A stretch of 64,000 nucleotides of DNA from an uncultured Sphaerochaeta sp. (GCF_963667405.1 NZ_OY763408.1:1325757-1389756), one strand, 5' to 3'. Counted from the first letter of the stretch, positions 18,300-27,862 are shown. Notes: generated by a model from the letters alone, not told the origin. Made by a program: numbers and translations.

Positions 18300-19280
18300 A
18301 TGGATAGAAGCATCGAGTTTTCCAATGAGGAGCAAATGGAGAGGGTTCTGGGAATAAACGACCGGAACCTTCCATATCTTGAGGCATTGTTAGGATGCGA
18401 TCTGTTTGTAAAAGGCATCATCTTGACCTGCCTGAGCAAGGATGAACTCGTTGCCAACCGGTTTTTGTCATTGCTTTCACGTCTCAGGACCCTTTCCGAG
18501 AACCAACACTATTTCAGTGAAGCCGAAATCTTCATGGAGTTCCAAAGCTTGAAGCATGACCGACCTCTTGAGGAGTTGCTCTCTGAGGAGAAGCAGGACA
18601 AGCCGTTCATTTTGGTCCACAACCGTTTCGCGTTTCCCAAAAGTCCACGCCAAGAGGCCTATATCAAGAGCATGGAGGAGAACCAGATTGTATTCGGCAT
18701 CGGCCCAGCAGGAACAGGAAAGACATTTCTGGCTGTTGCCTACGCTCTCAGCCAGCTGATGGGTGGAAAACGGCAAAAATTGATCCTTACCAGACCTATC
18801 GTGGAAGCAGGAGAGAACCTTGGCTTTCTTCCCGGAGATCTGGCACAGAAGATCAATCCGTATCTCAGGCCGTTGTATGATGCAATGGAAGCTATGATCA
18901 GCGTGCAGAACATCCGCAAGCTTGAAGAGAACGGGAGTATTGAGATTGCCCCCCTGGCCTATATGCGGGGTCGCTCGCTCCAAAATGCCATCGTCATCCT
19001 TGATGAGGCGCAAAACACCACCATTGAGCAGATGCAGATGTTCCTGACTCGTCTTGGGGAGAATTCAAAGGCCATCATCACCGGTGACATCAGCCAAATC
19101 GATCTTCCCAAGCACAAGGGCAGTGGCCTTGTACATGCAAGAAACATTTTGCAGGGTATCAATGCCTTGGACTTCATCCTCTTTGATTCCCAGGATGTGG
19201 TTCGTTCCAGGATCGTACAGCAGATCATAGATGCGTATGCAAAAGACCAAGGTGCTCATGGACAGGGAGAAAGGCGATGA
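18300..19280 (+). CDS. PhoH family ATPase
   Basis: A 326-residue PhoH-like protein. The Walker A motif GPAGTGKT is at 135-142, Walker B at IVILDEAQNT, and the arginine-rich RGRSLQNA and ITGDISQIDLP segments are typical. Many family members are RNA-related (helicase- or RNase-linked), and placement next to ybeY is common. The ATG at 18300 has AGGA 6 bases upstream; an ATG at 18294 is too close to it. It follows lptD by 8 bases and overlaps the next gene by 4. Confidence 0.92.
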   Translation: MDRSIEFSNEEQMERVLGINDRNLPYLEALLGCDLFVKGIILTCLSKDELVANRFLSLLSRLRTLSENQHYFSEAEIFMEFQSLKHDRPLEELLSEEKQDKPFILVHNRFAFPKSPRQEAYIKSMEENQIVFGIGPAGTGKTFLAVAYALSQLMGGKRQKLILTRPIVEAGENLGFLPGDLAQKINPYLRPLYDAMEAMISVQNIRKLEENGSIEIAPLAYMRGRSLQNAIVILDEAQNTTIEQMQMFLTRLGENSKAIITGDISQIDLPKHKGSGLVHARNILQGINALDFILFDSQDVVRSRIVQQIIDAYAKDQGAHGQGERR

Positions 19281-21511
19281 AGCAAAACAAAGCCTCTCTG
19301 GATCGGGGCAAAAAGAGCAAGCAAATCGAGCGGAAGGTCTCATTGGTACTGATGGTTTGTACCGTCCTGCTTGCAATGCTCATTCCGCTTGGGTCAAGCA
19401 GAACCTCAGACCGTGGACTTCGATCCCTTTCGGTTCGTTATGTTGCAGGAGAACTGGCAGAACAGGATGTTTTCGCCACCTCATCATTCCAGTACATAGA
19501 TGAAACAAAGACCCAGCAGCATATTCTTGCCCAGGAGAAGGCTGTACTTCCGTACTTTTCATTCATGTTACGCTCCACCACGCTATCCACCCAACGGGTA
19601 CAACAGTTTGTGCAGGCCTGGCTGGGGAAGGGGCAAGAGGAAGCCCAGCTTCTCCTCGATACATTCGCCCTTTCTGATTCCAAGCATGTAGTGTCCCGTA
19701 TTGCCGACCTTTCCCCTGAGGAGCGGCTTTTCTTGTTGCAGGCACTGCAGGAGACCAGTCATGCAGTACTCGAGGAAGGCCTTTATCGCACCGAAGAGAT
19801 TGAGACGATCAGGCAACAGGGCTACGAACGATTCCTTCTGGACAATACGGTATCGATGGACACACAGCAAACGGCGCAGCAGAGATCGGTGGATGCCGTA
19901 ATGACCGGTGAAACCTTGTTTGACTCCCTCTCCTCCTGGCTGAAAGGGTATGAGATGGTCAATGAGTCCTTTCAGTCTCATCTGATTGTTGATGCGCTCT
20001 CCTTGCTTATTGAAGCAAATGTTCACTATGAGGAAGTGAAGACACTTTCCTTGCGGGAAGAGGCCGCCCAAACCGTCATGCCGGTCATAGTGACGATCGA
20101 GCGTGGCCAGAAAATTCTTGCCAAGGATACGGTGGTTACCCAGGAACAGCTTGCCTTGCTGCAACGAATGGGTGAACAATCCTTCGGGTATACGGTATTT
20201 GAGCTTGTCGGAAGAGCCATTTTCATCTTGTTCGCGAGTGCTGTATCGGTCTATGTCTTTCTGCAATTCCTTCATAATGACAAGCGCCTCTACCTGTATT
20301 TGAATCTGATGCTTGTGTCTGTTATTCTTTCCCTTTTGGCCTTGTATATGATCGGCTATTTGTTGGAAAACAGGACTATCGTGTTTCTGGATTCCTATCT
20401 GCCCATTGTATTTGCTCCTTTGTTCACTGCCCACATCACCAGCAAAAAACGGCTGGGTCTGGTGACCGCGTTCTTGCTTTCCAGTTTTGTCACCCTCATG
20501 CCGCAGGCTTCTTCCATGACATTTTTCTTCAGCTTGAGCGTAAGTGGCATCTGTCTTTACTTTTTCCAATATACCATCAAGCGGCTTGAGGATTTGTTCA
20601 ATTGGTTCTATGCAATCGTCATCAGCAGTTTTGCTGCCATTGCGTTGAATGTAGTGGTGGGTATCCAGCTCACCTCCGTGCTCCCTCTGATAGGGGGAAT
20701 TGTCCTGAACGTGACCATCAGCTTGGTGTTTGCCGAGGCATTGGTTCCTCTGTGCGAACGGATGTTCAATATCCCCACGGCATACCGTCTCAGTGAGCTG
20801 GCCTTCAGTGACAGTCCTGTGTTGGAACGCTTGAGTACCGTCGCCCAGGGTACCTACAACCACAGCCGTTATGTCTCCGACCTTGCCTACAAGGCAGCGA
20901 AAGCCATTGGGGCGAATGCAATGCTTGCCAGGGTAGGAGGAATCTATCATGATATCGGGAAATCCGATCATCCTGAGTATTTCATTGAGAATCAGGGGAC
21001 GGAGAACAAACATGATGACATCAAGCCGAGCCTATCGGTGGCAATCATCAAGAGTCATGTCAAACTCGGCTTGGAGAAGGGAAGGGAAGTGGGCCTTCCC
21101 CAGGAAGTGCTTGATATCATTGCCCAGCATCATGGCAATGATGTAATCCAGTTCTTCTACAACGAGGCAAAGGAACAGGCACTCAAGGCGGGTATGGATG
21201 TGAAGCAGGATGATTTTTCTTATTCCGGCGATGTCCCGGCCTCTCCTGAGTCAGCGATCGTAATGCTTGCCGATTGTGTGGAAGCTGCGAGCCGGACAAT
21301 GAAGAAACCAAACCACTCGAAATATCAGAAATTGGTTCATTCCGTCATTATGGGAAAAATTGAGCGTGACCAGCTGAAGGATTCTCAGCTCTCGCTTACT
21401 GACCTTGATGTCATTGAGGATGCTTTCGTGCAAACCTTGATAGGAAGGGATCACCATCGCATCGAATACCCGGATGAAGCCAAAGAAGAAAGACCCAAGA
21501 CGGAGGGATGA
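19277..21511 (+). CDS. 7TM-HD family phosphohydrolase (PgpH-like)
   Basis: A 744-residue membrane protein. An N-terminal helix (about 22-40) leads to an extracytoplasmic 7TMR-HDED domain (about 45-310). About seven membrane helices follow (315-500), then a cytosolic HD domain with YNHSRYV, GGIYHDIGK (H558, D559) and IAQHHGND (H618, H619). Relatives such as PgpH in Listeria degrade cyclic di-AMP, so a nucleotide second messenger is the likely substrate. Whether this organism makes c-di-AMP cannot be told from this window. It sits between phoH and ybeY, a common grouping, and overlaps both by 4 bases. Confidence 0.88.
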   Translation: MKQNKASLDRGKKSKQIERKVSLVLMVCTVLLAMLIPLGSSRTSDRGLRSLSVRYVAGELAEQDVFATSSFQYIDETKTQQHILAQEKAVLPYFSFMLRSTTLSTQRVQQFVQAWLGKGQEEAQLLLDTFALSDSKHVVSRIADLSPEERLFLLQALQETSHAVLEEGLYRTEEIETIRQQGYERFLLDNTVSMDTQQTAQQRSVDAVMTGETLFDSLSSWLKGYEMVNESFQSHLIVDALSLLIEANVHYEEVKTLSLREEAAQTVMPVIVTIERGQKILAKDTVVTQEQLALLQRMGEQSFGYTVFELVGRAIFILFASAVSVYVFLQFLHNDKRLYLYLNLMLVSVILSLLALYMIGYLLENRTIVFLDSYLPIVFAPLFTAHITSKKRLGLVTAFLLSSFVTLMPQASSMTFFFSLSVSGICLYFFQYTIKRLEDLFNWFYAIVISSFAAIALNVVVGIQLTSVLPLIGGIVLNVTISLVFAEALVPLCERMFNIPTAYRLSELAFSDSPVLERLSTVAQGTYNHSRYVSDLAYKAAKAIGANAMLARVGGIYHDIGKSDHPEYFIENQGTENKHDDIKPSLSVAIIKSHVKLGLEKGREVGLPQEVLDIIAQHHGNDVIQFFYNEAKEQALKAGMDVKQDDFSYSGDVPASPESAIVMLADCVEAASRTMKKPNHSKYQKLVHSVIMGKIERDQLKDSQLSLTDLDVIEDAFVQTLIGRDHHRIEYPDEAKEERPKTEG

Positions 21512-22014
21512 TGAGCGCAACACATTTCATTGATGTTTCCTACGAAGAGGAAGCATATCGGTTGGAGGCTGATGAGCAGAAGGTGCTCTCCACCCTTACC
21601 AAGACGCTGGATTTGCTCAATCAGGCAAGTTGTGAGTTGTCGGTGAGTTTTGTCAGTGATGCTACGATACAGGGACTGAACAAGGAGTACCGCTCCAAGG
21701 ATGAGCCGACCGATATCCTCTCTTTTGCCCAGCAGGATGAGGTGGAGGATTTCAGTTGGCCTGAAGTGCAGTATGAAGGTGAGGAGAGTCTTCCGGAGGA
21801 GGTTGAGGTGCTTGGGGACATGGTGATTTCCCTTGATACCTTGAAAAGAAATGCACAATCCTTTAGTGTAGAAGAAGAGGAAGAACTGACTCGGTTGTTG
21901 ATTCATGGCCTTTTGCACCTCTTGGGTGAAGATCATGAAAGCAATGATATGCATGAGCCTATGTTGATCAAACAGGAGCAGTTGCTTAATCAAGTGAGGG
22001 GGAGCAAACGTTGA
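21508..22014 (+). CDS. ybeY: Endoribonuclease YbeY
   Basis: A 168-residue metal-dependent RNase for 16S rRNA maturation and ribosome quality control. The zinc motif HGLLHLLGEDH gives H133, H137 and H143. The RSKDEPTDILSFA segment is also typical. The protein starts at ATG 21508 or 21511, with GGAGGG just before; the first overlaps the stop of the HD gene by 4 bases. The acidic stretch VEEEEEL before the zinc motif is ordinary for the family. It ends 4 bases inside the CBS-domain gene. Confidence 0.94.
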   Translation: MMSATHFIDVSYEEEAYRLEADEQKVLSTLTKTLDLLNQASCELSVSFVSDATIQGLNKEYRSKDEPTDILSFAQQDEVEDFSWPEVQYEGEESLPEEVEVLGDMVISLDTLKRNAQSFSVEEEEELTRLLIHGLLHLLGEDHESNDMHEPMLIKQEQLLNQVRGSKR

Positions 22015-22781
22015 GCTTGCCATGGAAAGGTCTGTTTAGGAAGAGCCTGGAGCGGGAAGACAGGGAAAACCGGTCGAAGGCTGAGATGGAAGAACGGCAG
22101 ACCATGATTGAGGGCATCAGTGAGCTGAAGGACAAGACGGTCAAGGAAGTCATGGTCCCACGTGTGGATGTCCAGTTCATCAGCAGCGACATAAGTCTCG
22201 ATGATTTGTATGCGATCATCCAGGAGCAAGGGTATTCGCGCTATCCTGTCTATGAGCAGACCATTGACAACATCATCGGTGTGCTCTATGCAAAGGATAT
22301 ACTCCGCCACGGTATCGAAAAGGCTTTCAGTGCAAAGGCGCTGATGCGCAAGCCGTATTTCATTCCCGAAAGCAAGCACCTTGATGATTTGCTCCGTGAG
22401 TTCAAGTTGCGCAAGGTACACATTGCCATTGCCATTGATGAATACGGTGGGGTGAGCGGCATCATTTGCATGGAAGACATCCTTGAGGTCATCGTCGGTG
22501 ACATCATGGATGAGTTTGATGAGGACGAGGATGACGGCATCTGCAAATTGGATGACAACACCTTCGTCGTTGACGCCCGTACGTCCATTGAGGAGATCAA
22601 TGAGGCGATCGGGTTGCATTTGGGAGAGGAAGAGTTTGAAACCATCGGAGGCTATGTCTTCGAGTTGTTCGGACGGATTCCCCTCAAGGATGAATCGGTG
22701 GAAGACGATGAAGCCATCTTCACGGTCGAGGACATCGATGGACACAAGATCAACCAACTGAAATTGGTTGTCAAAACGTAA
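22011..22781 (+). CDS. CorC/HlyC-type CBS-domain protein
   Basis: A 256-residue cytosolic protein with a paired CBS module (about 45-170: VMVPRVDV, SRYPVYEQTIDNIIGVLYAKDIL, AIDEYGGVSGIICMEDILEVIVGDI) and a C-terminal CorC_HlyC domain (about 180-255). It lacks the DUF21 membrane part of full-length relatives. Often annotated hemolysin C or TlyC, the family is better linked to Mg2+/Co2+ efflux control. The start codon is TTG at 22011 with an AGGGGGAG ribosome site, overlapping the ybeY stop. Confidence 0.85.
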   Translation: MSLPWKGLFRKSLEREDRENRSKAEMEERQTMIEGISELKDKTVKEVMVPRVDVQFISSDISLDDLYAIIQEQGYSRYPVYEQTIDNIIGVLYAKDILRHGIEKAFSAKALMRKPYFIPESKHLDDLLREFKLRKVHIAIAIDEYGGVSGIICMEDILEVIVGDIMDEFDEDEDDGICKLDDNTFVVDARTSIEEINEAIGLHLGEEEFETIGGYVFELFGRIPLKDESVEDDEAIFTVEDIDGHKINQLKLVVKT

Positions 22782-22790
22782 GGGTATACG

Positions 22791-22820
22791 TTGACCCGTA
22801 AATGCGGAAAACAGTATATT
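22791..22820 (+). promoter_or_regulatory. Promoter of the gap-pgk-tpiA glycolysis genes
   Basis: TTGACC (22791-22796) and TATATT (22815-22820) have an 18-base spacer. The ATG of gap is at 22861, with GGAGG before it. Confidence 0.6.
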
Positions 22821-22860
22821 AATATCGATACATAAAATGAATTCCCGGAGGAACACAACA

Positions 22861-23865
22861 ATGAAAATTGCAATCAATGGTTTTGGAAGAATTGGCCGCA
22901 ATGTTTTCAAAATTGCTTTTGAAGACAAGAACATCGAGATCGTAGGCATCAATGACCTCACCGATCCCAAGACGCTTGCCCATCTTCTGAAATACGACTC
23001 CACCTATGGAGTATATGATAAGAGCGTGACTGTCGCAGAGAACGCTATTGTGGTTGATGGGAAGACCATTCCCGTGTACGCACTGCGCAATCCCGCAGAA
23101 CTTCCCTGGAAAGAGCTTGGTGTTGATGTAGCCATCGAATCCACCGGCGTGTTCGCAGTAGCCGAGGGCCCGAAGGGCGGTTACAAGGATCACATCAAGG
23201 CTGGTGCCAAGAAAGTCATCCTCACCGTTCCTGCAAAGGACAAGATTGACCAGACTGTTGTTTGCGGCGTAAACGACGACAAGATCGACCACAGCCTGCT
23301 CGCATTCTCCAATGCTTCCTGCACCACCAACTGCCTTGCTCCCTTGGCAAAGGTTCTCCAGGACAACTTTGGCATCAAGCAGGGTCTCATGACCACTGTT
23401 CACTCCTACACCAATGACCAGGTCATGCTTGACCAGCCCCACAGTGATCTGAGAAGGGCAAGAGCTGGTGCTGTGTCGATCATCCCCACCACCACTGGTG
23501 CTGCAAAGGCTGTCAGTGAGGTTATTCCCGAGCTGAAGGGCAAGCTCAATGGCATGGCCATGCGCGTACCCACCCCGACCGGCAGCGTTGTCGACCTCGT
23601 GGTTGAGCTGGAGAAGGATGTGACGGTTGCTGAAGTGAATGCAGCAGTCAAGAAGGCCGCTGAGGGCGCTATGAAGGGTATCCTGGAGTACACTGAGGAC
23701 CCGATCGTATCCCACGATATCGTTTCCAACAAGCACTCCTCGATCTTCGATGCCGCACTTACCATGAAAATGGGCGACAAGATGTTCAAGGTGATCAGCT
23801 GGTATGACAATGAGATGGGGTATTCCAACCGCGTTGTCGACCTTGCCAGAAAGCTGGTGAAATAA
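22861..23865 (+). CDS. gap: Glyceraldehyde-3-phosphate dehydrogenase, type I
   Basis: A 334-residue NAD-dependent enzyme of glycolysis. The Rossmann start INGFGRIGRN, the catalytic C154 in ASCTTNCLA, the histidine in TTVHSYTNDQ and the WYDNEMGYSNRVVDL end are all present. N31-D32 after the second strand suit NAD rather than NADP. The ATG follows GGAGG at the usual distance. It has its own promoter and is followed by a hairpin at 23885-23912, then pgk and tpiA, forming a compact lower-glycolysis cluster. Confidence 0.97.
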   Translation: MKIAINGFGRIGRNVFKIAFEDKNIEIVGINDLTDPKTLAHLLKYDSTYGVYDKSVTVAENAIVVDGKTIPVYALRNPAELPWKELGVDVAIESTGVFAVAEGPKGGYKDHIKAGAKKVILTVPAKDKIDQTVVCGVNDDKIDHSLLAFSNASCTTNCLAPLAKVLQDNFGIKQGLMTTVHSYTNDQVMLDQPHSDLRRARAGAVSIIPTTTGAAKAVSEVIPELKGKLNGMAMRVPTPTGSVVDLVVELEKDVTVAEVNAAVKKAAEGAMKGILEYTEDPIVSHDIVSNKHSSIFDAALTMKMGDKMFKVISWYDNEMGYSNRVVDLARKLVK

Positions 23866-23884
23866 CGAAGTATGCAGAATGAAG

Positions 23885-23912
23885 TCAGGCCTGTCGAAAA
23901 CAGGCCTGATTT
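23885..23912 (+). terminator. Hairpin between gap and pgk
   Basis: TCAGGCCTGT (23885-23894), loop CGAAA and ACAGGCCTGA (23900-23909) form a perfect 10-base stem followed by only three T. It may stop part of the transcripts or protect the gap mRNA 3' end, so that gap is made in excess of pgk. Confidence 0.55.
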
Positions 23913-23967
23913 CCTTGCTGGGGACTGTCTTGCAGGCCAAGACGCGATCGATGAAGAGAGGAACACT

Positions 23968-25146
23968 ATGATTCTTAATACCATTCGTGAGTGTGATTTC
24001 ACCAACAAGAAAGCTTTGGTACGTGTAGATTTCAATGTACCACTCAAAGATGGTGTCGTCACTGACGATACCCGTATTCGTGCTGCCCTTCCTACCATCA
24101 AGTATCTGCTTGACGGTGGTGCTGCAGTTATTGTGATGAGCCATTTCGGCCGCCCCAAGGGGAAGAAGAACCCTGAGTTCTCCATGGCCCCCATCGCCAA
24201 GTGTTTCTCCGAATTGCTTGGCAAGAACGTCACCCTTGCCGCAGATGTCATCGGCAGTGAGGTGGAAGCACAGGTAAAACAGCTTAAGGCTGGTGATGTA
24301 CTGTTGCTTGAGAATGTCCGTTTCTATGCAGAAGAAGAAGCCAATGATGCAGCCTTTGCAAAGAGCCTTGCCTCGTTTGGTGATGTATATGTGAATGATG
24401 CCTTCGGCACCGCTCACCGTGCGCATGCCTCAACGGAAGGTGTTGCACACTATCTTCCCTCCTATGCAGGTTTCCTGATCGAGAAAGAAGTTAAGTTCAT
24501 GGGTCCTCTGTTGGATAATCCCGAAAAGCCGTTTGTGGCTATTATCGGTGGTTCGAAGGTATCCAGCAAGATCGGTGTATTGGAAAGTCTTATCCGCACC
24601 AGTGACACCATTGTCATCGGTGGTGGCATGGCCTACACCTTCCTTGCTGTCCAGGGGCATTCCATCGGAAAGAGCCTGGTCGAAGAGGAGTATAAGGACA
24701 CGGCCTCATCCTTCCTTGCAAAAGCAAAGGAGAAAGGTGTGCAGGTCATTCTTCCCGTTGACCATCTCTGTGGTGCGGCGTTCAGTGCCGATACCGAAGT
24801 GGTGGCTGTCGATGGGGTGGATATTCCTGAGAACCTGATCGGCATGGATATTGGTCCGAAGACGGTTTCGAAGATTGTCGAAGCTGTGCTTGGTGCCAAG
24901 AGTGTCGTCTGGAACGGCCCGATGGGTGTGTTCGAGTTCGATTCCTTTGCCCAGGGAACCCTGACCGTGGCGAAGGCACTTGCACAGAGCAGTGCTACAA
25001 GCGTTGTTGGCGGTGGTGACTCGGTTGCCGCAATCAATAAATTCGATCTGGCTGACAAAATCAGTCACGTCAGCACCGGTGGTGGAGCTTCCCTTGAGTT
25101 CCTCGAAGGCAAGGTTCTGCCGGGCATCAAGGCATTGGAGAAATAA
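23968..25146 (+). CDS. pgk: Phosphoglycerate kinase
   Basis: A 392-residue glycolytic kinase that makes ATP from 1,3-bisphosphoglycerate. It shows [12 protein letters not shown] near the N-terminus, SHFGRPKG for the acid substrate, [14 protein letters not shown], and the C-terminal [12 protein letters not shown] and [14 protein letters not shown] for the nucleotide. The ATG at 23968 fits the family start ([11 protein letters not shown]) and has GAGAGG 5 bases before it; the upstream open codons cross the intergenic hairpin and are rejected. tpiA follows after one base. Confidence 0.97.
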   Translation: MILNTIRECDFTNKKALVRVDFNVPLKDGVVTDDTRIRAALPTIKYLLDGGAAVIVMSHFGRPKGKKNPEFSMAPIAKCFSELLGKNVTLAADVIGSEVEAQVKQLKAGDVLLLENVRFYAEEEANDAAFAKSLASFGDVYVNDAFGTAHRAHASTEGVAHYLPSYAGFLIEKEVKFMGPLLDNPEKPFVAIIGGSKVSSKIGVLESLIRTSDTIVIGGGMAYTFLAVQGHSIGKSLVEEEYKDTASSFLAKAKEKGVQVILPVDHLCGAAFSADTEVVAVDGVDIPENLIGMDIGPKTVSKIVEAVLGAKSVVWNGPMGVFEFDSFAQGTLTVAKALAQSSATSVVGGGDSVAAINKFDLADKISHVSTGGGASLEFLEGKVLPGIKALEK

Positions 25147-25147
25147 G

Positions 25148-25900
25148 ATGAGAAAACCCTATATTGCAGGCAACTGGAAGATGAACATGACCCCCAGCGA
25201 AGGCAAGGCATTTGCCGCTGAGTTGGTGAAGGCTCTCGAAGGCAGTTCGGTGAAGGTGATGATCGCACCGCCGTATGTCACCATTCCCGCTGTGCTTGAG
25301 GCTGTCAAAGGTTCTTCGGTCATCGTTGCCGCACAGAATATGAGTGACAACCTCAGTGGTGCCTATACCGGTGAGGTAAGTGCCAAGATGCTCAAGGATC
25401 TCGGTGTCACCAATGTAATACTTGGTCACAGTGAGAGAAGGGCTCTCTACCATGAGAATGATCAGTTCATCAACCGCAAGGTCCTGCTTGCCCTTTCCGA
25501 AGGGATGGATGTGGATCTGTGCATTGGCGAAACGCTTGAGGAGAGAGAAGCCGGCAAGCTTGAGGAAGTTCTTACCCGTCAGGTCACCGAAGGGTTGAAG
25601 GGCGTGAGTGCAGAACAGATGAAGCACATCACCCTTGCGTATGAACCTGTTTGGGCGATCGGAACCGGCAAGACTGCCACTCCTGAGGATGCTGATGCTG
25701 CACATGCATTTGTCCGCTCACTTGTTGCAAAACTCTACACAAAGGGTGTTGCAGAAGAGCTGATTATACAGTATGGTGGTTCAGTGAAGGCTTCGAACGC
25801 GAAAGCCTTGATGTCCAAGGAGCATATCGACGGAGCATTGGTAGGTGGAGCTTCCCTTTCTGTGGAACAGTTCCTTCCGATCGTGAACTTCGATAAGTAA
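25148..25900 (+). CDS. tpiA: Triose-phosphate isomerase
   Basis: A 250-residue TIM-barrel enzyme that interconverts dihydroxyacetone phosphate and glyceraldehyde-3-phosphate. Catalytic residues are seen: K11 in NWKMN, H94 in LGHSERR and E166 in AYEPVWAIGTG. The phosphate-gripping GGSVKASNA and GALVGGASL segments close the barrel. The ATG is 2 bases after the pgk stop, so the two are translated together. Confidence 0.97.
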   Translation: MRKPYIAGNWKMNMTPSEGKAFAAELVKALEGSSVKVMIAPPYVTIPAVLEAVKGSSVIVAAQNMSDNLSGAYTGEVSAKMLKDLGVTNVILGHSERRALYHENDQFINRKVLLALSEGMDVDLCIGETLEEREAGKLEEVLTRQVTEGLKGVSAEQMKHITLAYEPVWAIGTGKTATPEDADAAHAFVRSLVAKLYTKGVAEELIIQYGGSVKASNAKALMSKEHIDGALVGGASLSVEQFLPIVNFDK

Positions 25901-25918
25901 GTAACCGGAGTAGAGAAA

Positions 25919-26266
25919 ATGGGTGTTTTGAGCATTATTCTGTTGGTCTTGTTTGTAATTGTGAGCCTCCTCCTGATCTTCCTCGTAGCAGTACAGGATG
26001 AACAGAGCGAAGGTCTTGGCGGGATTTTCGGTGGTGGCAGCAATACTGCATTTGGCTCGCATGCCAGCAGTGTCGTGACCAAGGCAACGGGAACGTTGGC
26101 GGTACTGTTTCTGGTGCTTGCCCTCGTAGTAGCTTTTGTCAACAAGACTCCGTCTCAAGACAAACTGCTCGACTCCGTGACTACCGAGCAGGTTCAGCAA
26201 ACCACCGATTGGTGGAAGAGCAGCGAAGCTGCAGCTGCTGAGCAGGTTCCTGGTACTGCCAACTAG
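25919..26266 (+). CDS. secG: Protein-export membrane protein SecG
   Basis: A 115-residue membrane protein with two helices (about 4-26 and 55-75), joined by a cytosolic loop with the family motif QDEQSEGLGGIFGGGSNTAFGSH. SecG helps the SecYE channel move proteins. The tail after the second helix is longer than in E. coli and rich in A, E and Q. SecG beside tpiA is a common bacterial order. CCGGAG precedes the ATG. Confidence 0.92.
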   Translation: MGVLSIILLVLFVIVSLLLIFLVAVQDEQSEGLGGIFGGGSNTAFGSHASSVVTKATGTLAVLFLVLALVVAFVNKTPSQDKLLDSVTTEQVQQTTDWWKSSEAAAAEQVPGTAN

Positions 26267-26292
26267 GACGGTAGCTGCCACATATTCATTGA

Positions 26293-26320
26293 CTACCGGC
26301 CGCAGCAGTGCGGTCGGTAG
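26293..26320 (+). terminator. Hairpin after secG
   Basis: CTACCGGCCGCA (26293-26304) pairs with TGCGGTCGGTAG (26309-26320), with one G-T wobble and loop GCAG. Only CTGTTT follows, so termination may be partial. Confidence 0.55.
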
Positions 26321-26339
26321 CTGTTTCAAGGGAGTTTGC

Positions 26340-26753
26340 ATGAAAGTTTGTGTCCTCTATGCATCGCAGTCAAAGGGAAATGAGAAAATGAAGGCCATCG
26401 CAAAGGCTCTTGCCGAAGGTATCGGCAGCCAGGGCCATATGGTTGATGTGCTTGATATGACACTTGAGGGTGGCAAGATTGTTTCCTATTACGATTACCT
26501 GCTTATTGGGACAGAGAGTGCCAATTTCTTTGGGGGCAAGATTCCTACTTCTGTTTCTCTGTTTCTCAAAGGCGCAGGGACGCTTTCGGGCAAGCGCTGC
26601 ATGGCGTTCATCACCAAGGGTGGATTGAGAAGCATGAAGACCTTGCAGGCCCTCATGAAGACCATGGAAAAAGAGGGGATGTTCCTCAAGAAGAGTGAGA
26701 TTCTCACAAAAGTGGATTTTGCTCGCGCGGTTGGCAAACATATTCAGATTTGA
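26340..26753 (+). CDS. Flavodoxin-like protein
   Basis: A 137-residue single-domain protein. It starts MKVCVLYASQSKGNEKMKAIAKALAEG, which has the strand-loop-helix of a flavodoxin FMN site (loop ASQSKGN). It continues with DYLLIGTESANFFGGKIPTSVSLFL, the second flavin loop. The role as an electron carrier or FMN-binding protein is inferred from fold only, and FMN binding is unproven because the loops differ from classic flavodoxins. The ATG at 26340 has AAGGGAG 5 bases upstream. Confidence 0.7.
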   Translation: MKVCVLYASQSKGNEKMKAIAKALAEGIGSQGHMVDVLDMTLEGGKIVSYYDYLLIGTESANFFGGKIPTSVSLFLKGAGTLSGKRCMAFITKGGLRSMKTLQALMKTMEKEGMFLKKSEILTKVDFARAVGKHIQI

Positions 26754-26769
26754 TTGATTCTCATCCTAC

Positions 26770-26782
26770 AAGGTAGTACCTT
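26770..26782. repeat. Small inverted repeat before the foldase gene
   Basis: AAGGTA-G-TACCTT is a perfect 13-base palindrome followed by TT, 32 bases before the ATG at 26815. It could be an operator or a weak terminator of the flavodoxin-like gene. Confidence 0.3.
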
Positions 26783-26814
26783 TTAGGGAACGAATAACTC
26801 TAGGAGTAGTGTAC

Positions 26815-27861
26815 ATGAAACGTATCGCTGTAGTGATGGTCCTCATTCTTCTCATCGGCTCCGCCCTTACGGCAGCCACCATCGGCGCACCTGCCGCAAC
26901 GGTAAGACTTACCAAGACAACTCCGATCACGATGGCTGAGCTCGATGCAGAAGTCAAGGAGTATCAGGAGAGTGCCAAATCTGCTGGCCAGGATCCGGCC
27001 CAGATTGATCCTTTGCAGGTTCTGAACCTTTTGATCAACAATGAGCTATTCCGCCAGGGAGCGGCACGCGATGGTGTGAAGATCACCGATGCCATGATTG
27101 ACAGCGCATACAAGAGCCAGAAGTCCAGTCTTGAGGCTTCTTATGGCCAAGCCTTGACCGATGCACAATTTGCAGAGGTCATCGCAAACAATTTCGGTTC
27201 TGTTGAGGCCTATCGCAAGATGATTGGTGAACAGCTGATGGTCGACTCCTATGTACGGCTGAAGAAGGCGGACGTCTTGGGTAAGCCGGTTACCATAACC
27301 GATGCGGAGATACTCTCTTTCTACCGCAAGAACAAGACACAGTTTGTGAGTCCTGAAACAGTCAAGTTGAGCCATATCTACATTCCCATGGTGGAAGACC
27401 AAGCGACAAACGAAAGCAACAAAGCCCTGTTGGATGATGTTGCCAAGAGGATCAAGAACGGTTCGCTGACGTTTGAAAAGGCTGTGGTCGACTACTCACA
27501 GGATGCCCAGAGCAAGAACAAGGCCGGTGATATCGGCTGGCTTACCATGGACAATACCGAGGCACTGGCTGGCCTTGGAGATACGTTCTTTGATGTGGCA
27601 TTCACGACGGAGGTCGGAACCACCAGTGATGTGGTGACCTCTCTCAACGGGTACCATATCCTGAAGATACTGGCCTACAACGAGACCAAGATTCTGGCTC
27701 TTGATGATCAGATCAGCCCGAATACCACCAGTACCATCAGAGACTATATCAGAAGCCAGCTTTCGCAAACGAAGCAGCAGGAAACCTATTATCAGGCGAT
27801 CAACAGTTTGGTGGATGAGCTTCGCAAGAGCGCTTCCGTAAATATTTTGTATAAGAAGTAA
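26815..27861 (+). CDS. SurA/PrsA-type peptidyl-prolyl isomerase (parvulin)
   Basis: A 348-residue exported protein. The signal peptide is MKRIAVVMVLILLIGSALTAA (1-21). A SurA-N-like helical domain (about 40-160) comes next, then a parvulin domain (about 185-285: VSPETVKLSHIYIP, FEKAVVDYSQDAQSKNKAGDIGWLTMDN, NGYHILKI), and a C-terminal helix. It should act in the periplasm as a chaperone and isomerase for outer-membrane proteins, fitting the lptD and bamA genes of this window. No lipobox is seen, so it is more SurA-like than PrsA-like. The ATG at 26815 has TAGGAG upstream; a GTG lies 6 bases earlier. Confidence 0.85.
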   Translation: MKRIAVVMVLILLIGSALTAATIGAPAATVRLTKTTPITMAELDAEVKEYQESAKSAGQDPAQIDPLQVLNLLINNELFRQGAARDGVKITDAMIDSAYKSQKSSLEASYGQALTDAQFAEVIANNFGSVEAYRKMIGEQLMVDSYVRLKKADVLGKPVTITDAEILSFYRKNKTQFVSPETVKLSHIYIPMVEDQATNESNKALLDDVAKRIKNGSLTFEKAVVDYSQDAQSKNKAGDIGWLTMDNTEALAGLGDTFFDVAFTTEVGTTSDVVTSLNGYHILKILAYNETKILALDDQISPNTTSTIRDYIRSQLSQTKQQETYYQAINSLVDELRKSASVNILYKK

Positions 27862-27862
27862 G

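Noticed and set aside
19583..21013. 476-codon minus-strand frame inside the HD phosphodiesterase gene
   Set aside because: Shadow frame with an odd His/Gln-rich composition.
22819..24426. 535-codon minus-strand frame across gap and pgk
   Set aside because: Spans two certain genes and their intergenic hairpin; no signal of its own.
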